Below, in pieces: positions 8,508 to 18,369 of a DNA stretch of 64,000 nucleotides. The stretch comes from an uncultured Pseudoteredinibacter sp. Its GTDB lineage: Bacteria > Pseudomonadota > Gammaproteobacteria > Pseudomonadales > Cellvibrionaceae. Made by a program: the position numbers and the translations under genes. Numbering within the stretch: the stretch's first letter is position 1; each line of letters starts with the position of its first letter. The notes beneath the pieces are model-generated. The model did no database searches, was not told where the DNA came from, and was given only the letters and a program-made list of their open reading frames with translations. Location of the stretch: positions 213,124 to 277,123 of the forward strand of contig NZ_CANMSS010000008.1 in assembly GCF_947500695.1 (NCBI RefSeq), read 5' to 3'.

Positions 8508-9569
8508 TTACAGTTCTACTTCCTGTACATCACTGCTGCGCAGTAATAACACATCCAGGCCCGATTGAACCATTAACTGAACCGCCACCTCTGAGCGACG
8601 ACCACCGTAATCACTGACCACGTACAAAACATCTTTCGACATTTCACTGAGTTTTGGTCGTAAATAAGATAGTGGGATATTCACAGAGCCCGACAGCTGC
8701 TGCTGTTTAAATTCGATAGGTAGGCGAACATCGATTAGGCGAATCGAGCGCCCTGTTTGTTGCAGCTTAAAAAACTCAGCGACGGAAACATAGCTCACTA
8801 AAGGCTTATGCAGCAGCTCCGCGAAGCTTTCTTTACCTAAGCACATTAGCTCCCCATCACTGCTCATTTCAACCGTAGCATTGCGGGTGGTATTACCGAT
8901 CAGCGCTTCTTCACCAAAGTAATCGCCCGTTGATAGATTAGCTTTGCAATAACCGGCTGAATCTAAGACCTGAGCTGTACCAGATTTGATGACATAGAAA
9001 TAATCACCCTGGGTGCCCACCACTACGACCTTTTCGCCTTTTGTGACATTTCGTGGAATAAAACGCTGAAACAAGGCCTGAATATTGCCGGGGGGAATTC
9101 GCGAGAACAAGGGCGCCGATAATAAAACGCTCATCCAGTCCTTGCTCATCTGCTCTTCGATAATAGGGTCGGCTTCGACTTGATCATCAGGATCAATCGA
9201 CAGGCCATCATCCACAAGGCTCGACTCACTCCACACCATAACAAGATCGAGAAAGTCACGCTCGATAACCAACGCCGTAACATCGGTTTTTGCGAATGCT
9301 GACACTCTTGCGGGCTGAGTATTGCACAATGGGTGTCGAGCTTGGGGGCTGGTGTGGTTTACACTAATACGAGATAGATCAGCGGCCAATAAATCGACGC
9401 CACCTTTGAGCAGGTAAAAGGTTTCAGAGAGTTTTTTACCACGCTGAAACAGCACATCTCCCTTTTTAAACTCTCTGACGCCGATACGCCCCAAAGCACG
9501 CTCTAGAAAATCACTAGAAAGGCTATCAAATGGCGAAAACTCTTGTAATATTTCTTTACTTATTGTCAT
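8508..9569 (-). CDS. Double cyclic-nucleotide-binding-like protein with degenerate rhodanese domain
   Basis: A 353-residue cytosolic protein. Residues about 12-115 form a diverged cNMP-binding-like domain (FKKGDVLFQRG, FYLLKGGVDLL). Residues about 148-255 form a second, better preserved one (KVVVVGTQGDYFYVIKSG, then the cassette GDYFGEEALIGNTTRNATV at 215-233, which resembles the phosphate-binding FGE-A-L-RxA pattern). Residues about 262-350 are rhodanese-like (IRLIDVRLPIEF, SGSVNIPL). The rhodanese active-site loop reads VVSDYGGRRS, with no Cys at the catalytic place, so sulfurtransfer is unlikely. No DNA-binding or output domain is seen. It is probably a binding or scaffold protein. Confidence 0.8.
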   Translation of the reverse strand: MTISKEILQEFSPFDSLSSDFLERALGRIGVREFKKGDVLFQRGKKLSETFYLLKGGVDLLAADLSRISVNHTSPQARHPLCNTQPARVSAFAKTDVTALVIERDFLDLVMVWSESSLVDDGLSIDPDDQVEADPIIEEQMSKDWMSVLLSAPLFSRIPPGNIQALFQRFIPRNVTKGEKVVVVGTQGDYFYVIKSGTAQVLDSAGYCKANLSTGDYFGEEALIGNTTRNATVEMSSDGELMCLGKESFAELLHKPLVSYVSVAEFFKLQQTGRSIRLIDVRLPIEFKQQQLSGSVNIPLSYLRPKLSEMSKDVLYVVSDYGGRRSEVAVQLMVQSGLDVLLLRSSDVQEVEL

Positions 9570-9693
9570 TACTTAGTCGTACATCCATAACCGTGGAGAT
9601 CACCGCTGCCAGGTTTGCCCCAACAACGGTACTTACACTTAATAATAGCTAGCTTAGCTAAAACGGCCACTCCATTGGCTTTTGCCCGGCCAG

Positions 9694-9774
9694 GTAACTC
9701 AATCAGTTACTACATAGGTCACTACACAAGTAATTTATGTTGGTAACTGCATGGGTAACTACACAGTTATTACC
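9694..9774. promoter_or_regulatory. Cluster of GTAACT-type boxes between two genes
   Basis: Within about 80 bases there are GTAACT at 9694, GTTACT at 9706, GTCACT at 9718, GTAACT at 9743 and 9755, and GTTATTACC at 9766, spaced mostly 12 bases apart. The region is the 5' side of the cNMP protein gene and the 3' side of the M18 peptidase gene. It could be a binding array for a regulator of the cNMP gene or merely a degenerate tandem repeat; the sequence alone does not decide. Confidence 0.4.
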
Positions 9775-9801
9775 ACTTTCCATGCCATATTGTGGTTCAG
9801 G

Positions 9802-11103
9802 TTATACCCTTTGTCTGTCTAAAAATCTATTAAAAATACGATGCAAGGTATAACAGTCTTCGCTACCGGCGAGCTCTCGAATGGAGTGCATACCAAAGGT
9901 CGGCACGCCAACATCAACGGTTCTGACACCGATCTCAGTTGCTGTGATCGGCCCAATGGTGCTGCCACAGCCCATATCCGCACGTGTTACGAAAGTTTGT
10001 ACCGGTAGCTCTTCAGCCAGTAGTTTAAACAAGCCAGAGGTTTCGCTATTGCTGGCATAGCGCTGATTTGCGTTAATCTTGATCACTGGTCCTGCATTGA
10101 GCTTTGGCCCATGGTTTCCATCATGTTTATTGGGGAAGTTCGGGTGGATGCCATGGGCATTATCCGCCGAGATCATCAGGCTTCGGCTGATAATCTGTTC
10201 GCGAGGATTTATTTCAGGCCAAATTCGCTCTAGGAAACTCGCTAACATTGGACCTTGCGCTCCACAGGCCGAAGCACTGCCGACCTCTTCATGGTCATTA
10301 CACACCAGCAAAGTACTTTGCTCACTGCCCGCTTGCAGCATTGATTCTAAGCCGATAAAGCAACTCAGTAGATTATCCAATCGAGCGCTGGCCAAAAAGT
10401 CACCATGTAAACCGATTTGAGCGGCGCCTTGACAGTCATAGCAACTGATCTCGAAATCTAAGATTTTATCGATGTCCAAATCTGACTGTGCCGCCAATAG
10501 TTCTGCACGTAATAGATCTTCGAAGGATATGGCCGCTTCACTAAGGCATAACAGCGGTGGCATATCGGTTTGCGGATTGACACTACGCTTGTCATTAACA
10601 CCGCGATCAAGGTGTATCGCCAAGCTTGGAATCGTCGCCACAGCGCGCTTGAAATCTACCAGGGCAGACTGTAACTGCTGATCTTTATCGCTAAAGCTGA
10701 CACGACCAGCTAAGGATAAATCACGGTCAAACCAAGGGTTCAATAAAACGCCGCCATAGATTTCAACGCCCAGCTGGGCATAGCCTTGTTGGTGCAAATC
10801 AGGCTGAGGTTTTACCTTTAGACAAGGGCTATCTGTGTGAGCCCCGATCATTCTTAGGCCACTTTCAAGGGGATCTTCAGTGCCATAAACAAAGGCGATT
10901 ATGGAAGAGTCATTGCGGCAAACGTAGTATTTGTTGCCAGGGCTAAGTTGCCAATGCTCTGACTCATGCAATTGATTAAAACCTGCCTGCTCCAAACGGG
11001 AGGCCATGGCTTTTACAGCGTGGAAAGGAGTTACAGATTCATCAAGAAACGCGATACAGCGCTTTAGAAAGTCCGCCGCAGCGGTAGAGTCATGAGCAGT
11101 CAT
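9802..11103 (-). CDS. apeB: M18 family aminopeptidase
   Basis: A 433-residue zinc metallo-aminopeptidase of family M18 (aspartyl aminopeptidase type), which trims acidic or neutral N-terminal residues from peptides in the cytosol. Metal- and active-site segments seen are [16 protein letters not shown] near residue 90, [14 protein letters not shown] [30 protein letters not shown] with the Asp and Glu pair, [10 protein letters not shown], and [13 protein letters not shown] with [11 protein letters not shown] near the C-terminus. Length is normal. The start at 11103 is supported by a GAGGG ribosome site. It is probably a single-gene unit. Confidence 0.93.
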   Translation of the reverse strand: MTAHDSTAAADFLKRCIAFLDESVTPFHAVKAMASRLEQAGFNQLHESEHWQLSPGNKYYVCRNDSSIIAFVYGTEDPLESGLRMIGAHTDSPCLKVKPQPDLHQQGYAQLGVEIYGGVLLNPWFDRDLSLAGRVSFSDKDQQLQSALVDFKRAVATIPSLAIHLDRGVNDKRSVNPQTDMPPLLCLSEAAISFEDLLRAELLAAQSDLDIDKILDFEISCYDCQGAAQIGLHGDFLASARLDNLLSCFIGLESMLQAGSEQSTLLVCNDHEEVGSASACGAQGPMLASFLERIWPEINPREQIISRSLMISADNAHGIHPNFPNKHDGNHGPKLNAGPVIKINANQRYASNSETSGLFKLLAEELPVQTFVTRADMGCGSTIGPITATEIGVRTVDVGVPTFGMHSIRELAGSEDCYTLHRIFNRFLDRQRV

Positions 11104-11192
11104 AAGCCCTCAATTTAGGAAAATCACTAAAAACTAAGCTTATGGATCTTAGCAGCTTTGGCGCCAAGACTCAGCAAATCAGAGAGATAAAA

Positions 11193-11228
11193 CCAAAAGA
11201 GCCGCTAATCTCTAGGGTTAAGCGGCTC
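11193..11228 (-). terminator. Terminator after the beta-hydroxyacid dehydrogenase gene
   Basis: On the minus strand GAGCCGCT and AGCGGCTC form an 8-bp stem (11221-11228 with 11199-11206), followed by TTTTGGTTTT. It separates the dehydrogenase gene from the downstream M18 peptidase gene. Confidence 0.8.
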
Positions 11229-11249
11229 GTTCTTCTGACTTAAGCAAAA

Positions 11250-12122
11250 TCAGCCGCGTTTTAGGCGAGCCAACAATGACGAAGTATCCCAACGACCACC
11301 GCCCATGATTTGTACATCGTTGTAAAATTGATCAACCGTGGCCGTTACTGGTAAAGAGGCATTGATTCGAGCGGCCTCTTGCAAAACAATCGAAAGGTCT
11401 TTGCGCATCCAGTCAACCGCAAAACCGTGATTGTAATCGCCCGCCAACATGGTGCGGTAACGGTTTTCCATTTGCCATGATTGCGCGGCGCCCTTAGAGA
11501 TCACATCGACAACTTGATGAGGATCTAAGCCAGCCTTTTCAGCAAAATTCAAACCTTCCGCCAAGCCCTGCACTAGGCCAGCGATACAAATCTGATTTAC
11601 CATTTTACAGAGCTGCCCTGAACCACTAGGCCCTAGTAAGCGACAAGAACGAGCATAGTGATCGATAACCGGGTCAACATGATTAAACACCGTGGTATCA
11701 CCGCCAACCATGACGGTCAAACTTCCGTTCTCAGCACCAGCCTGGCCGCCAGATACTGGGGCGTCAAGAAAGTGCAACTTACGATTCTTGGCTTCCTGGT
11801 AAAGCTCGCGCGCGAGCTCTGCCGATGCGGTGGTGTGATCTACCAGCACTGAATCCACTTTCATGCCTGCAAAGGCGCCATTTTCACCTAAGCATACCTG
11901 CCGAACATCATTGTCATCTCCAACGCAGGTGAAGACAATTTCGGCGCCTTCAGCAGCTTCTCTTGGAGTAAGCGCCATCGAGCCACCGAACTCTTCAACC
12001 CAGCGTTCAGCTTTTTGGCTGCTACGATTGTAAACAGTTACCGTGCAGCCTGCTTTTTGCAGGTGTCCCGCCATCGGGTAGCCCATCACACCCAAACCTA
12101 TAAATGCGACTTTTTGATGCAT
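11250..12122 (-). CDS. NAD(P)-dependent beta-hydroxyacid dehydrogenase
   Basis: A 290-residue member of the 3-hydroxyisobutyrate dehydrogenase / tartronate semialdehyde reductase family. The Rossmann motif GLGVMGYPMAGHL lies at about residues 8-20, the family signature DAPVSGGQAGAENGSLTVMVGG follows near 120-140, and the catalytic Lys lies in GQLCKMVNQ. The substrate could be 3-hydroxyisobutyrate, 2-hydroxy-3-oxopropionate or a related short acid; neighbours do not discriminate. The ATG at 12122 is chosen because GGAGG sits at ideal distance, rather than an upstream in-frame start. Confidence 0.9.
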   Translation of the reverse strand: MHQKVAFIGLGVMGYPMAGHLQKAGCTVTVYNRSSQKAERWVEEFGGSMALTPREAAEGAEIVFTCVGDDNDVRQVCLGENGAFAGMKVDSVLVDHTTASAELARELYQEAKNRKLHFLDAPVSGGQAGAENGSLTVMVGGDTTVFNHVDPVIDHYARSCRLLGPSGSGQLCKMVNQICIAGLVQGLAEGLNFAEKAGLDPHQVVDVISKGAAQSWQMENRYRTMLAGDYNHGFAVDWMRKDLSIVLQEAARINASLPVTATVDQFYNDVQIMGGGRWDTSSLLARLKRG

Positions 12123-12256
12123 AACATCCTCCAATAAAAAGCAAGTCAGCTTCACCAGCCGCCCCTTGAACGGCCAGAGATAAATGGATTATTTCATTTC
12201 ATAATAGACTAGCGTAGAGGATTCGCCTTGATTAAGCCTCCTCTTCTGCCTTTCTA

Positions 12257-13051
12257 TTATAGAAACAGAGCAAAAAGAATAGCCGCTAAAACTATTCGAT
12301 ATAAAACGAAAGGTAGCATTCCCATGCGTTCTATAACGGCCATAAACCAGTAAACACAGGCATAAGCTGAGACCGCCGAAACCACTACCCCAATAGCGAT
12401 TAAGTCCCAAGCTGGCGCAGGCATGGATAACAGCTCTATGCCCTTGTAAGCACCGCTAAGAAAAATAATCGGAATCGACATTAAAAATGAGAAACGTGCT
12501 GCCGCATCTCGCTGAAAACCAAGCAGCAATGCGGCAGTCATAGTAATCCCCGAACGGGACGTACCTGGAATTAGCGCAATGGCTTGGGCGCAACCAATAA
12601 TAAAGGCTGCCCACAGGCTCATTTCAATAATGGATTTACGTCGCGCACCCGTTTTATCGGCGAGCAGCAATAACAAGCCAAAAACTAAAGTGGTTGTTGC
12701 TATAACGAGCGGCGAGCGCAACTGAGCTTCAATGTAATCATTAAAACTCAAAGCGGATAAACCTGCCGGCACAGTAGCAATCGCCAAAAACAGTAGCAAT
12801 TGGCTATGCTCATTGAGTTGACGAGTTTTTAGGGTATTCACAGAGCCCAGGGCTATTGCAATAAGCTCCCCGCGAAAGAACCACACAATAGCCAACAGAG
12901 AGCCCACATGCACAGCAACATCAAAAGCTAAACCTTGATCAGGCCACCCCAATAAAACTGAGGGCAGAATTAAATGCCCCGAGCTTGAAATGGGCAAAAA
13001 TTCCGTTAGCCCCTGAAGTAAAGCGAGTAAAATAGCCTGTAAGCTATCCAT
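12257..13051 (-). CDS. uppP: Undecaprenyl-diphosphatase
   Basis: An integral inner-membrane phosphatase that recycles undecaprenyl pyrophosphate to the monophosphate carrier used for peptidoglycan and other envelope polymers. Its 264 residues are largely hydrophobic. Both family motifs are visible: GLTEFLPISSSGHL near residues 14-27, and the PGTSRSG loop in the second half (LIPGTSRSGITMTAA) with the catalytic-site Arg and Ser. A strong AGGAG site precedes the ATG. Overproduction of this family is known to give bacitracin tolerance. Confidence 0.96.
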   Translation of the reverse strand: MDSLQAILLALLQGLTEFLPISSSGHLILPSVLLGWPDQGLAFDVAVHVGSLLAIVWFFRGELIAIALGSVNTLKTRQLNEHSQLLLFLAIATVPAGLSALSFNDYIEAQLRSPLVIATTTLVFGLLLLLADKTGARRKSIIEMSLWAAFIIGCAQAIALIPGTSRSGITMTAALLLGFQRDAAARFSFLMSIPIIFLSGAYKGIELLSMPAPAWDLIAIGVVVSAVSAYACVYWFMAVIERMGMLPFVLYRIVLAAILFALFL

Positions 13052-13132
13052 ATTGTCTCCTGACGATAATAGTAAGTTGTCTTCCTTGTAAGCAACTTGC
13101 TTAACTAGCTAGTTAAGCACCTGATCAGCAAA

Positions 13133-13891
13133 TTAGGGTTGGCGGATTCTTTTTCTTTTTTCCCAACTGATTTCATTTCTTAAATATACTGGTTGCACCT
13201 GGCGAATATTTTCAGCCACGCCTGCGGCCCAATCTTTACAGGCAATATTTAAAACATCGGCCGCCCAAGGTTCAATGCTCTGATCTAGCCCCTCGGCCTG
13301 CTGGGAAAATGCATTTAATTCAGGGTAGTGCCAACCTGGCCCACTGCAATACAACTTTGCTTGGCCTTGCTGCTGTTTAATGAGCGTCTGCATTTTTTCT
13401 AGCGCTATAGCCGGATCGTCTAGGGCATCATCTTGCAGTGCGACAAGCTCACTACCATCAAAGCGATAAGCGCCCCAATAGACCTGATTCATTCTGGCAT
13501 CCAAACAACTGAAATAGAGGGCGTCTTCACTTAAAGATTGATCAAGTGGCCTATCAAAGAGCTGTTGATGTTGCGCATTAGCCATAGCCGCTAATGTTGA
13601 AACAGGTATTACCGGGATACCTAAGCCAAAGGCCAAGCCTTGCACAACAGCGAAACAGATTCTCAAACCAGTAAAAGAGCCTGGACCAGCACCAAAAGCG
13701 ATAGCGATTAAATCTTTACGAGCGACATTCGCCTGATTGAGTAACTCATCAACCATGGGCAAGAGCAGTTGAGTATGCTGTCTTGGTGCCTGGCGACGAA
13801 TTTCCAACAATTGATTGCTTGGCTCAGAAGGGTTCACGAGGGCAACGGAGCAATAATCCGAAGCTGTGTCCAGGGCAAGAATGTAGCTCAT
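13133..13891 (-). CDS. tsaB: tRNA N6-threonylcarbamoyladenosine synthesis protein TsaB
   Basis: A 252-residue ASKHA-fold protein that partners TsaD and TsaE in making t6A at position 37 of ANN-decoding tRNAs. The N-terminus ILALDTASDYCSVAL and the segment AFGAGPGSFTGLRICFAVVQGLAFGLGIPVIPVSTLAA are typical. TsaB itself is non-catalytic and serves as a dimer scaffold. Length is at the upper end of the family. In Pseudomonas this gene is next to adk; here adk is about 3 kb away with hemH and the H1-like gene between. Confidence 0.94.
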   Translation of the reverse strand: MSYILALDTASDYCSVALVNPSEPSNQLLEIRRQAPRQHTQLLLPMVDELLNQANVARKDLIAIAFGAGPGSFTGLRICFAVVQGLAFGLGIPVIPVSTLAAMANAQHQQLFDRPLDQSLSEDALYFSCLDARMNQVYWGAYRFDGSELVALQDDALDDPAIALEKMQTLIKQQQGQAKLYCSGPGWHYPELNAFSQQAEGLDQSIEPWAADVLNIACKDWAAGVAENIRQVQPVYLRNEISWEKRKRIRQP

Positions 13892-14035
13892 AGGGTATTC
13901 AAATAAGGAATTAAAAAAGCAATTTTACTCCAAATACGCAGTACTGTTCACCCCCAAATTGGACCTTATAGCCACAATGCCGCTAGAGAAAAGGAGTTGG
14001 AAGCTGGTATTGCAGGCTTGAGCGAGGAAAAGCAT

Positions 14036-14069
14036 AAAAAAGCCCACTGCGTTTAAGCGCAGCGGGCTT
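14036..14069 (-). terminator. Terminator of the H1-like gene
   Basis: AGCCCACTGCG at 14041-14051 pairs with CGCAGCGGGCT at 14058-14068 with one mismatch. On the minus strand the stem is followed by a T-run (the A-run at 14036-14040). It lies 26 bases past the stop codon. Confidence 0.85.
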
Positions 14070-14094
14070 GTCAGTGCCTATAGGCTAGGCGAGC

Positions 14095-14994
14095 TTACTT
14101 CTTTTTAGCAGGACGACCGCGCTTTTTGGATTTTGCACTGCTGGCTTTGGCCTTTGGCTTAGCTTTGGCCTTTGGCTTGGCTTTCGCCTTAGGTTTAGCT
14201 TTCGCCTTTGGCTTTGGCTTGGCTTTCGCCTTAGGTTTAGCTTTGGCTTTAGCTTTTTTAGCAGCGGCTTTTGCCTTAGCGGCAGCCTTCTTTTCAGCAG
14301 CCTTTGCTTTAGCAGCAGCTTTCTTTTCAGCGGCTTTTGCCTTAGCAGCAGCCTTCTTGGCAGCGACTTTAGCTTTTGCTGCCGCTTTTTTCTCTGCAGC
14401 TTTAGCTTTGACGGCCGCTTTCTTCTCTGCCGCTTTGGTCTTTGCCTTTTCTTTCTTTTCAGCAGCCTTCAACTTAGACGCTAGCTTTTTAGCTAAAGAA
14501 CTCACCTTCTTCTTATCAGCCGCTTTGCGTTTAGCTTCCCACTTACTCTGGAACGCTTTCATGGCTTTTGCTAAATCAGCTTCAGATTTGGCGGCCAGTT
14601 TGGCCTCTAAATCATCAACTTTTGCCTTAGCAGCCGCTTGTGCAGCTTTGGCAGCTTCAGCTTTTTTAGCTTTCGCCAAGTTTTGCTTGGAAGTTGACAC
14701 TTTAGCACGAAGCGCTTTGGCCTTATCGGCCGCTTTGCTTACCGCAGCAGCAGCTGATTTTGCTGCTCGCTTATCGACTGCTTTTTTACTTTTCGCTGAT
14801 TTCTTTTTAGCAGCAACTGCTTTCTTACGAGCAGCAGCAACTTTCTTGGCTTGCGCGGTTAGCTCCTTTATTAATTTGTCTAATGAGGTTTGTGCGCGTG
14901 CGGTTGCAGGCGATACATCTACCTTTGCTTTGCTTGCACTTGCTTTTGTTGATGCAGCTTTACGTTTTGCTGTCTTTTTTGCAACTTTGGCCAT
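14095..14994 (-). CDS. Histone H1-like Lys/Ala-rich protein (AlgP-type)
   Basis: A 299-residue protein made almost wholly of Lys and Ala with few other residues. The middle carries KAAEKKAAAKAKA-type heptad-like repeats, the C-terminal quarter has KAKPKAKPK repeats, and the tail is SKKRGRPAKKK, containing an AT-hook-like RGRP. This composition matches the C-terminal tail of histone H1 and the bacterial AlgP/H1-like proteins, which bind DNA without strong sequence specificity. A nucleoid role is inference. The ATG at 14994 has a GAGGAG site. The repetitive codons make length changes by slippage likely among relatives. Confidence 0.8.
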   Translation of the reverse strand: MAKVAKKTAKRKAASTKASASKAKVDVSPATARAQTSLDKLIKELTAQAKKVAAARKKAVAAKKKSAKSKKAVDKRAAKSAAAAVSKAADKAKALRAKVSTSKQNLAKAKKAEAAKAAQAAAKAKVDDLEAKLAAKSEADLAKAMKAFQSKWEAKRKAADKKKVSSLAKKLASKLKAAEKKEKAKTKAAEKKAAVKAKAAEKKAAAKAKVAAKKAAAKAKAAEKKAAAKAKAAEKKAAAKAKAAAKKAKAKAKPKAKAKPKPKAKAKPKAKAKPKAKAKPKAKASSAKSKKRGRPAKKK

Positions 14995-15359
14995 AAGGTT
15001 TCTCCTCGATATTTGCCAGTCCACTAGCAATTAGAACAATAGCACAAAAATTCAACAGCCCAAGGGCTAAAGCCGATATTATTTAAAAAAAAACCAATTT
15101 GCACGTTTTTACAACGTTTTTTTGTGTTTTGAAGAGAAAATTTTGTATTTTTTTAAAAATTTAGGGAGTAGAACAGGCTGTTTCTAAGAATTTTCTTATT
15201 AAAAGAAGAAACTCTAACAAGAGCTTTTTAATAAAAACATCAAAAAAGATCTTTTAGGTTTTAGAAAATAGCATTTAAGGACTGCAAAAAAAGAAAATGC
15301 AGAGCCTTAATCACAGGCAATTGTTATTAGCCGCTGATAATGAGAGTTGAGAATCGCAT
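14995..15359. other. AT-rich intergenic region upstream of the H1-like gene
   Basis: About 365 bases without a convincing gene, with many A- and T-runs (for example 15085-15165 and 15170-15300). It lies upstream of the H1-like gene and downstream of hemH on the same strand. It presumably holds the H1-like promoter and may be intrinsically curved. I see no clear terminator for hemH or RNA gene. Confidence 0.5.
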
Positions 15360-16379
15360 CTAATTTAAAGCTAATAATTCCTGAGATATCTCGGCCAAAC
15401 AATCTATATGCTCTTCATTGTCATTTAGACAAGGGATATAAGAGAAGCGCCCTCCGCCTGCATGTTGAAAATCTTCTCGAATTTCTTCTGAGATCTCTTC
15501 CAAAGTCTCGAGACAATCCGCAGCAAACGCCGGACAAATCACATCCAGTGATGCTAGTTTATCCTTACCCCACTGCTTTACTACATCCACTGTATATGGC
15601 TGCAACCATTGCGCTTTTCCTAAACGAGACTGAAAACTAATGCCCCACTGCTCCTTTGATAAACCCAACTGCTGGGCCAAAGATTCTGCCGTGGCCAAAC
15701 ATTGTTGGTAATAAGGATCACCTAGGTCGACACAGCGCTGTGGTATGCCGTGAAATGACATCAACAGCTTCTCAGCAGAGCCATGCTCCTGACGATGTTG
15801 GATAACCGACTGTGCAAGAGCTTGTATATAGGAAGGGCGTTCGAAATATTGTTTATTCACTCGGGCATCAATGATATTTCTCTGTTTTAGCTGAAATGCC
15901 GCAAGCTGATCATAAACAACCGCCGTCGTCGTTGCCGAATATTGTGGGTACAAAGGTATTATCGCAACTTGTTCGAACCCCTTTTGCTGTAGATCTTGGA
16001 GCTGCTCAGCGATACTTGGCTTGCCATAGCTCATAGCGTGCCGGACGATGATATTTTGGGCGGGATAAAGGGCGTTTAGTTTTTGTTCCAATGCACCGCA
16101 CTGTCGCTCAGTTATCACCCGTAATGGCGAACCTTCTGGCCACCAGATACTTTGGTAAGCTTTTGCGACCGCTTTTGGGCGAGTAGGCAATATAAACGCG
16201 TTGAGAATTAGCCACCAAATAGGCTTAGGTATCTCCACGACCCGAGAGTCACTTAGAAAGTCTGACAGAAAGCGTCTTACTGAAGGTGCATCTGGAGCCT
16301 CTGGTGTGCCCAAGTTTACCAACAACACAGCGAGATTTTTAGAAGTTTGCGCGGTTGGATGCTTTGTATCAGAGGGCAT
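15360..16379 (-). CDS. hemH: Ferrochelatase
   Basis: Inserts ferrous iron into protoporphyrin IX, the last step of protoheme synthesis. The 339-residue protein has VLLVNLGTPEAPDAPSVRRFLSDFLSD near its N-terminus, the ferrochelatase signature LMSFHGIPQRCVDLGDPYYQQC with the catalytic His, and the C-terminal VICPAFAADCLETLEEI segment with the conserved Glu. The ATG at 16379 is preferred because AAGGAA sits seven bases ahead; an in-frame ATG at 16418 lacks one. It is likely in its own unit, since a strong terminator lies between adk and it. Confidence 0.96.
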   Translation of the reverse strand: MPSDTKHPTAQTSKNLAVLLVNLGTPEAPDAPSVRRFLSDFLSDSRVVEIPKPIWWLILNAFILPTRPKAVAKAYQSIWWPEGSPLRVITERQCGALEQKLNALYPAQNIIVRHAMSYGKPSIAEQLQDLQQKGFEQVAIIPLYPQYSATTTAVVYDQLAAFQLKQRNIIDARVNKQYFERPSYIQALAQSVIQHRQEHGSAEKLLMSFHGIPQRCVDLGDPYYQQCLATAESLAQQLGLSKEQWGISFQSRLGKAQWLQPYTVDVVKQWGKDKLASLDVICPAFAADCLETLEEISEEIREDFQHAGGGRFSYIPCLNDNEEHIDCLAEISQELLALN

Positions 16380-16515
16380 ATAGGCTTCCTTTAAAGGTAC
16401 TTTTCTTTCAAGCTGCATACTATCGAAAAGCCATACACTGGTGCAATTATATGGCTAAAATTCTCGCCTACTATGAGTCAGAGCCCAAGATCGGACTGCT
16501 GTTTTCGACACACAT

Positions 16516-16542
16516 AAAAAAACCCCGCTAGGCGGGGTTTTT
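16516..16542 (-). terminator. Terminator after adk
   Basis: A seven-A run, CCCCGC, a three-base loop TAG, GCGGGG and a T-run form a symmetric hairpin. It is positioned 17 bases after the adk stop codon and can work on either strand. Confidence 0.9.
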
Positions 16543-16558
16543 AGAGACAACAAAAGGC

Positions 16559-17554
<996 letters not shown>

Positions 17555-18355
17555 TTACTTGGCATCGCTGTTTAGCTTAGCTTGCTGCCAATAACGTTCC
17601 AGCTCATCCAAACTATGCTCCTGCCAATTTTTCTGACTGCTATCAACAAGCTGTTCTACCTCTGTAAAACGACGCTCAAACTTGCGATTCGCAGCTCGTA
17701 AAACGCTTTCCGCATCGAGCTTAAGGTGGCGAGATAAGTTGACCATACAAAACATCATATCGCCCAACTCATCAGCAATCGCCGCCGGATCTTTCTCTGC
17801 AAGTGCTTCTTCAAACTCCTGTCGCTCTTCATCGAGTTTATTAAGCACAGCGCCACTGTCTTGCCAATCGAAACCGACGTTGGCCGCACGCCGCTGGAGT
17901 TTCTGGGCGCGACTCAGGGAGGGCAAAGCAACTGGCACATCGGCCAATACCGAAGCATGCCCTTTCGCTGCTCGCTCCTCGGCTTTAAGGTCTTCCCAAT
18001 TGTTTTTTATATCTGATTCTTGTGTCAGTGTTTTATCCGAAAACACATGCGGATGGCGATGAATGAGTTTATCACTCATACTTTGGGCAATATCGTTGAA
18101 GTCAAAGAGACCTTCTTCTTTACCCAACTGACTATAAAAAACCACTTGAAATAAGAGATCACCAAGCTCCTCTTTTAGCTGAGACATATCTTGGCTTTCG
18201 ATCGCATCGGCAACTTCATAAGCCTCTTCAAGGGTTGAAGGCACAATCGATGCGAAGTTCTGCTCTAAATCCCAAGGACAACCTCCTTCAGGATTTCTAA
18301 GCTGGGCCATAATCTCTAAAAGTATTTTTATACCTGGCTGATCATTCATGGTCAT
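17555..18355 (-). CDS. mazG: Nucleoside triphosphate pyrophosphohydrolase MazG
   Basis: An all-alpha NTP pyrophosphatase with two MazG domains, hydrolysing NTPs or dNTPs to monophosphates and, in E. coli, countering the stringent response. Visible features are LRNPEGGCPWDLEQNFASI at the N-terminus, the metal-binding EEAYEVADAI and KEELGDLLFQVVF (first domain), and the second-domain EEFEEAL and ADELGDMMFCMVNL. The first ATG is at 18355, and another at 18349 is equally possible. It lies 14 bases after relA, the usual relA-mazG pairing. Confidence 0.95.
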   Translation of the reverse strand: MTMNDQPGIKILLEIMAQLRNPEGGCPWDLEQNFASIVPSTLEEAYEVADAIESQDMSQLKEELGDLLFQVVFYSQLGKEEGLFDFNDIAQSMSDKLIHRHPHVFSDKTLTQESDIKNNWEDLKAEERAAKGHASVLADVPVALPSLSRAQKLQRRAANVGFDWQDSGAVLNKLDEERQEFEEALAEKDPAAIADELGDMMFCMVNLSRHLKLDAESVLRAANRKFERRFTEVEQLVDSSQKNWQEHSLDELERYWQQAKLNSDAK

Positions 18356-18369
18356 CAATAAATTAAGTC

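Noticed and set aside
14126..15034. 302-codon open frame on the plus strand across the H1-like gene, translating as Phe/Leu/Ala-rich
   Set aside because: It is the complement of repetitive Lys/Ala codons and has no ribosome site; the minus-strand gene has a strong site and a sensible product.
17682..18062. 126-codon plus-strand frame opposite mazG
   Set aside because: Antisense to a conserved gene; Ser/Ala-rich shadow.
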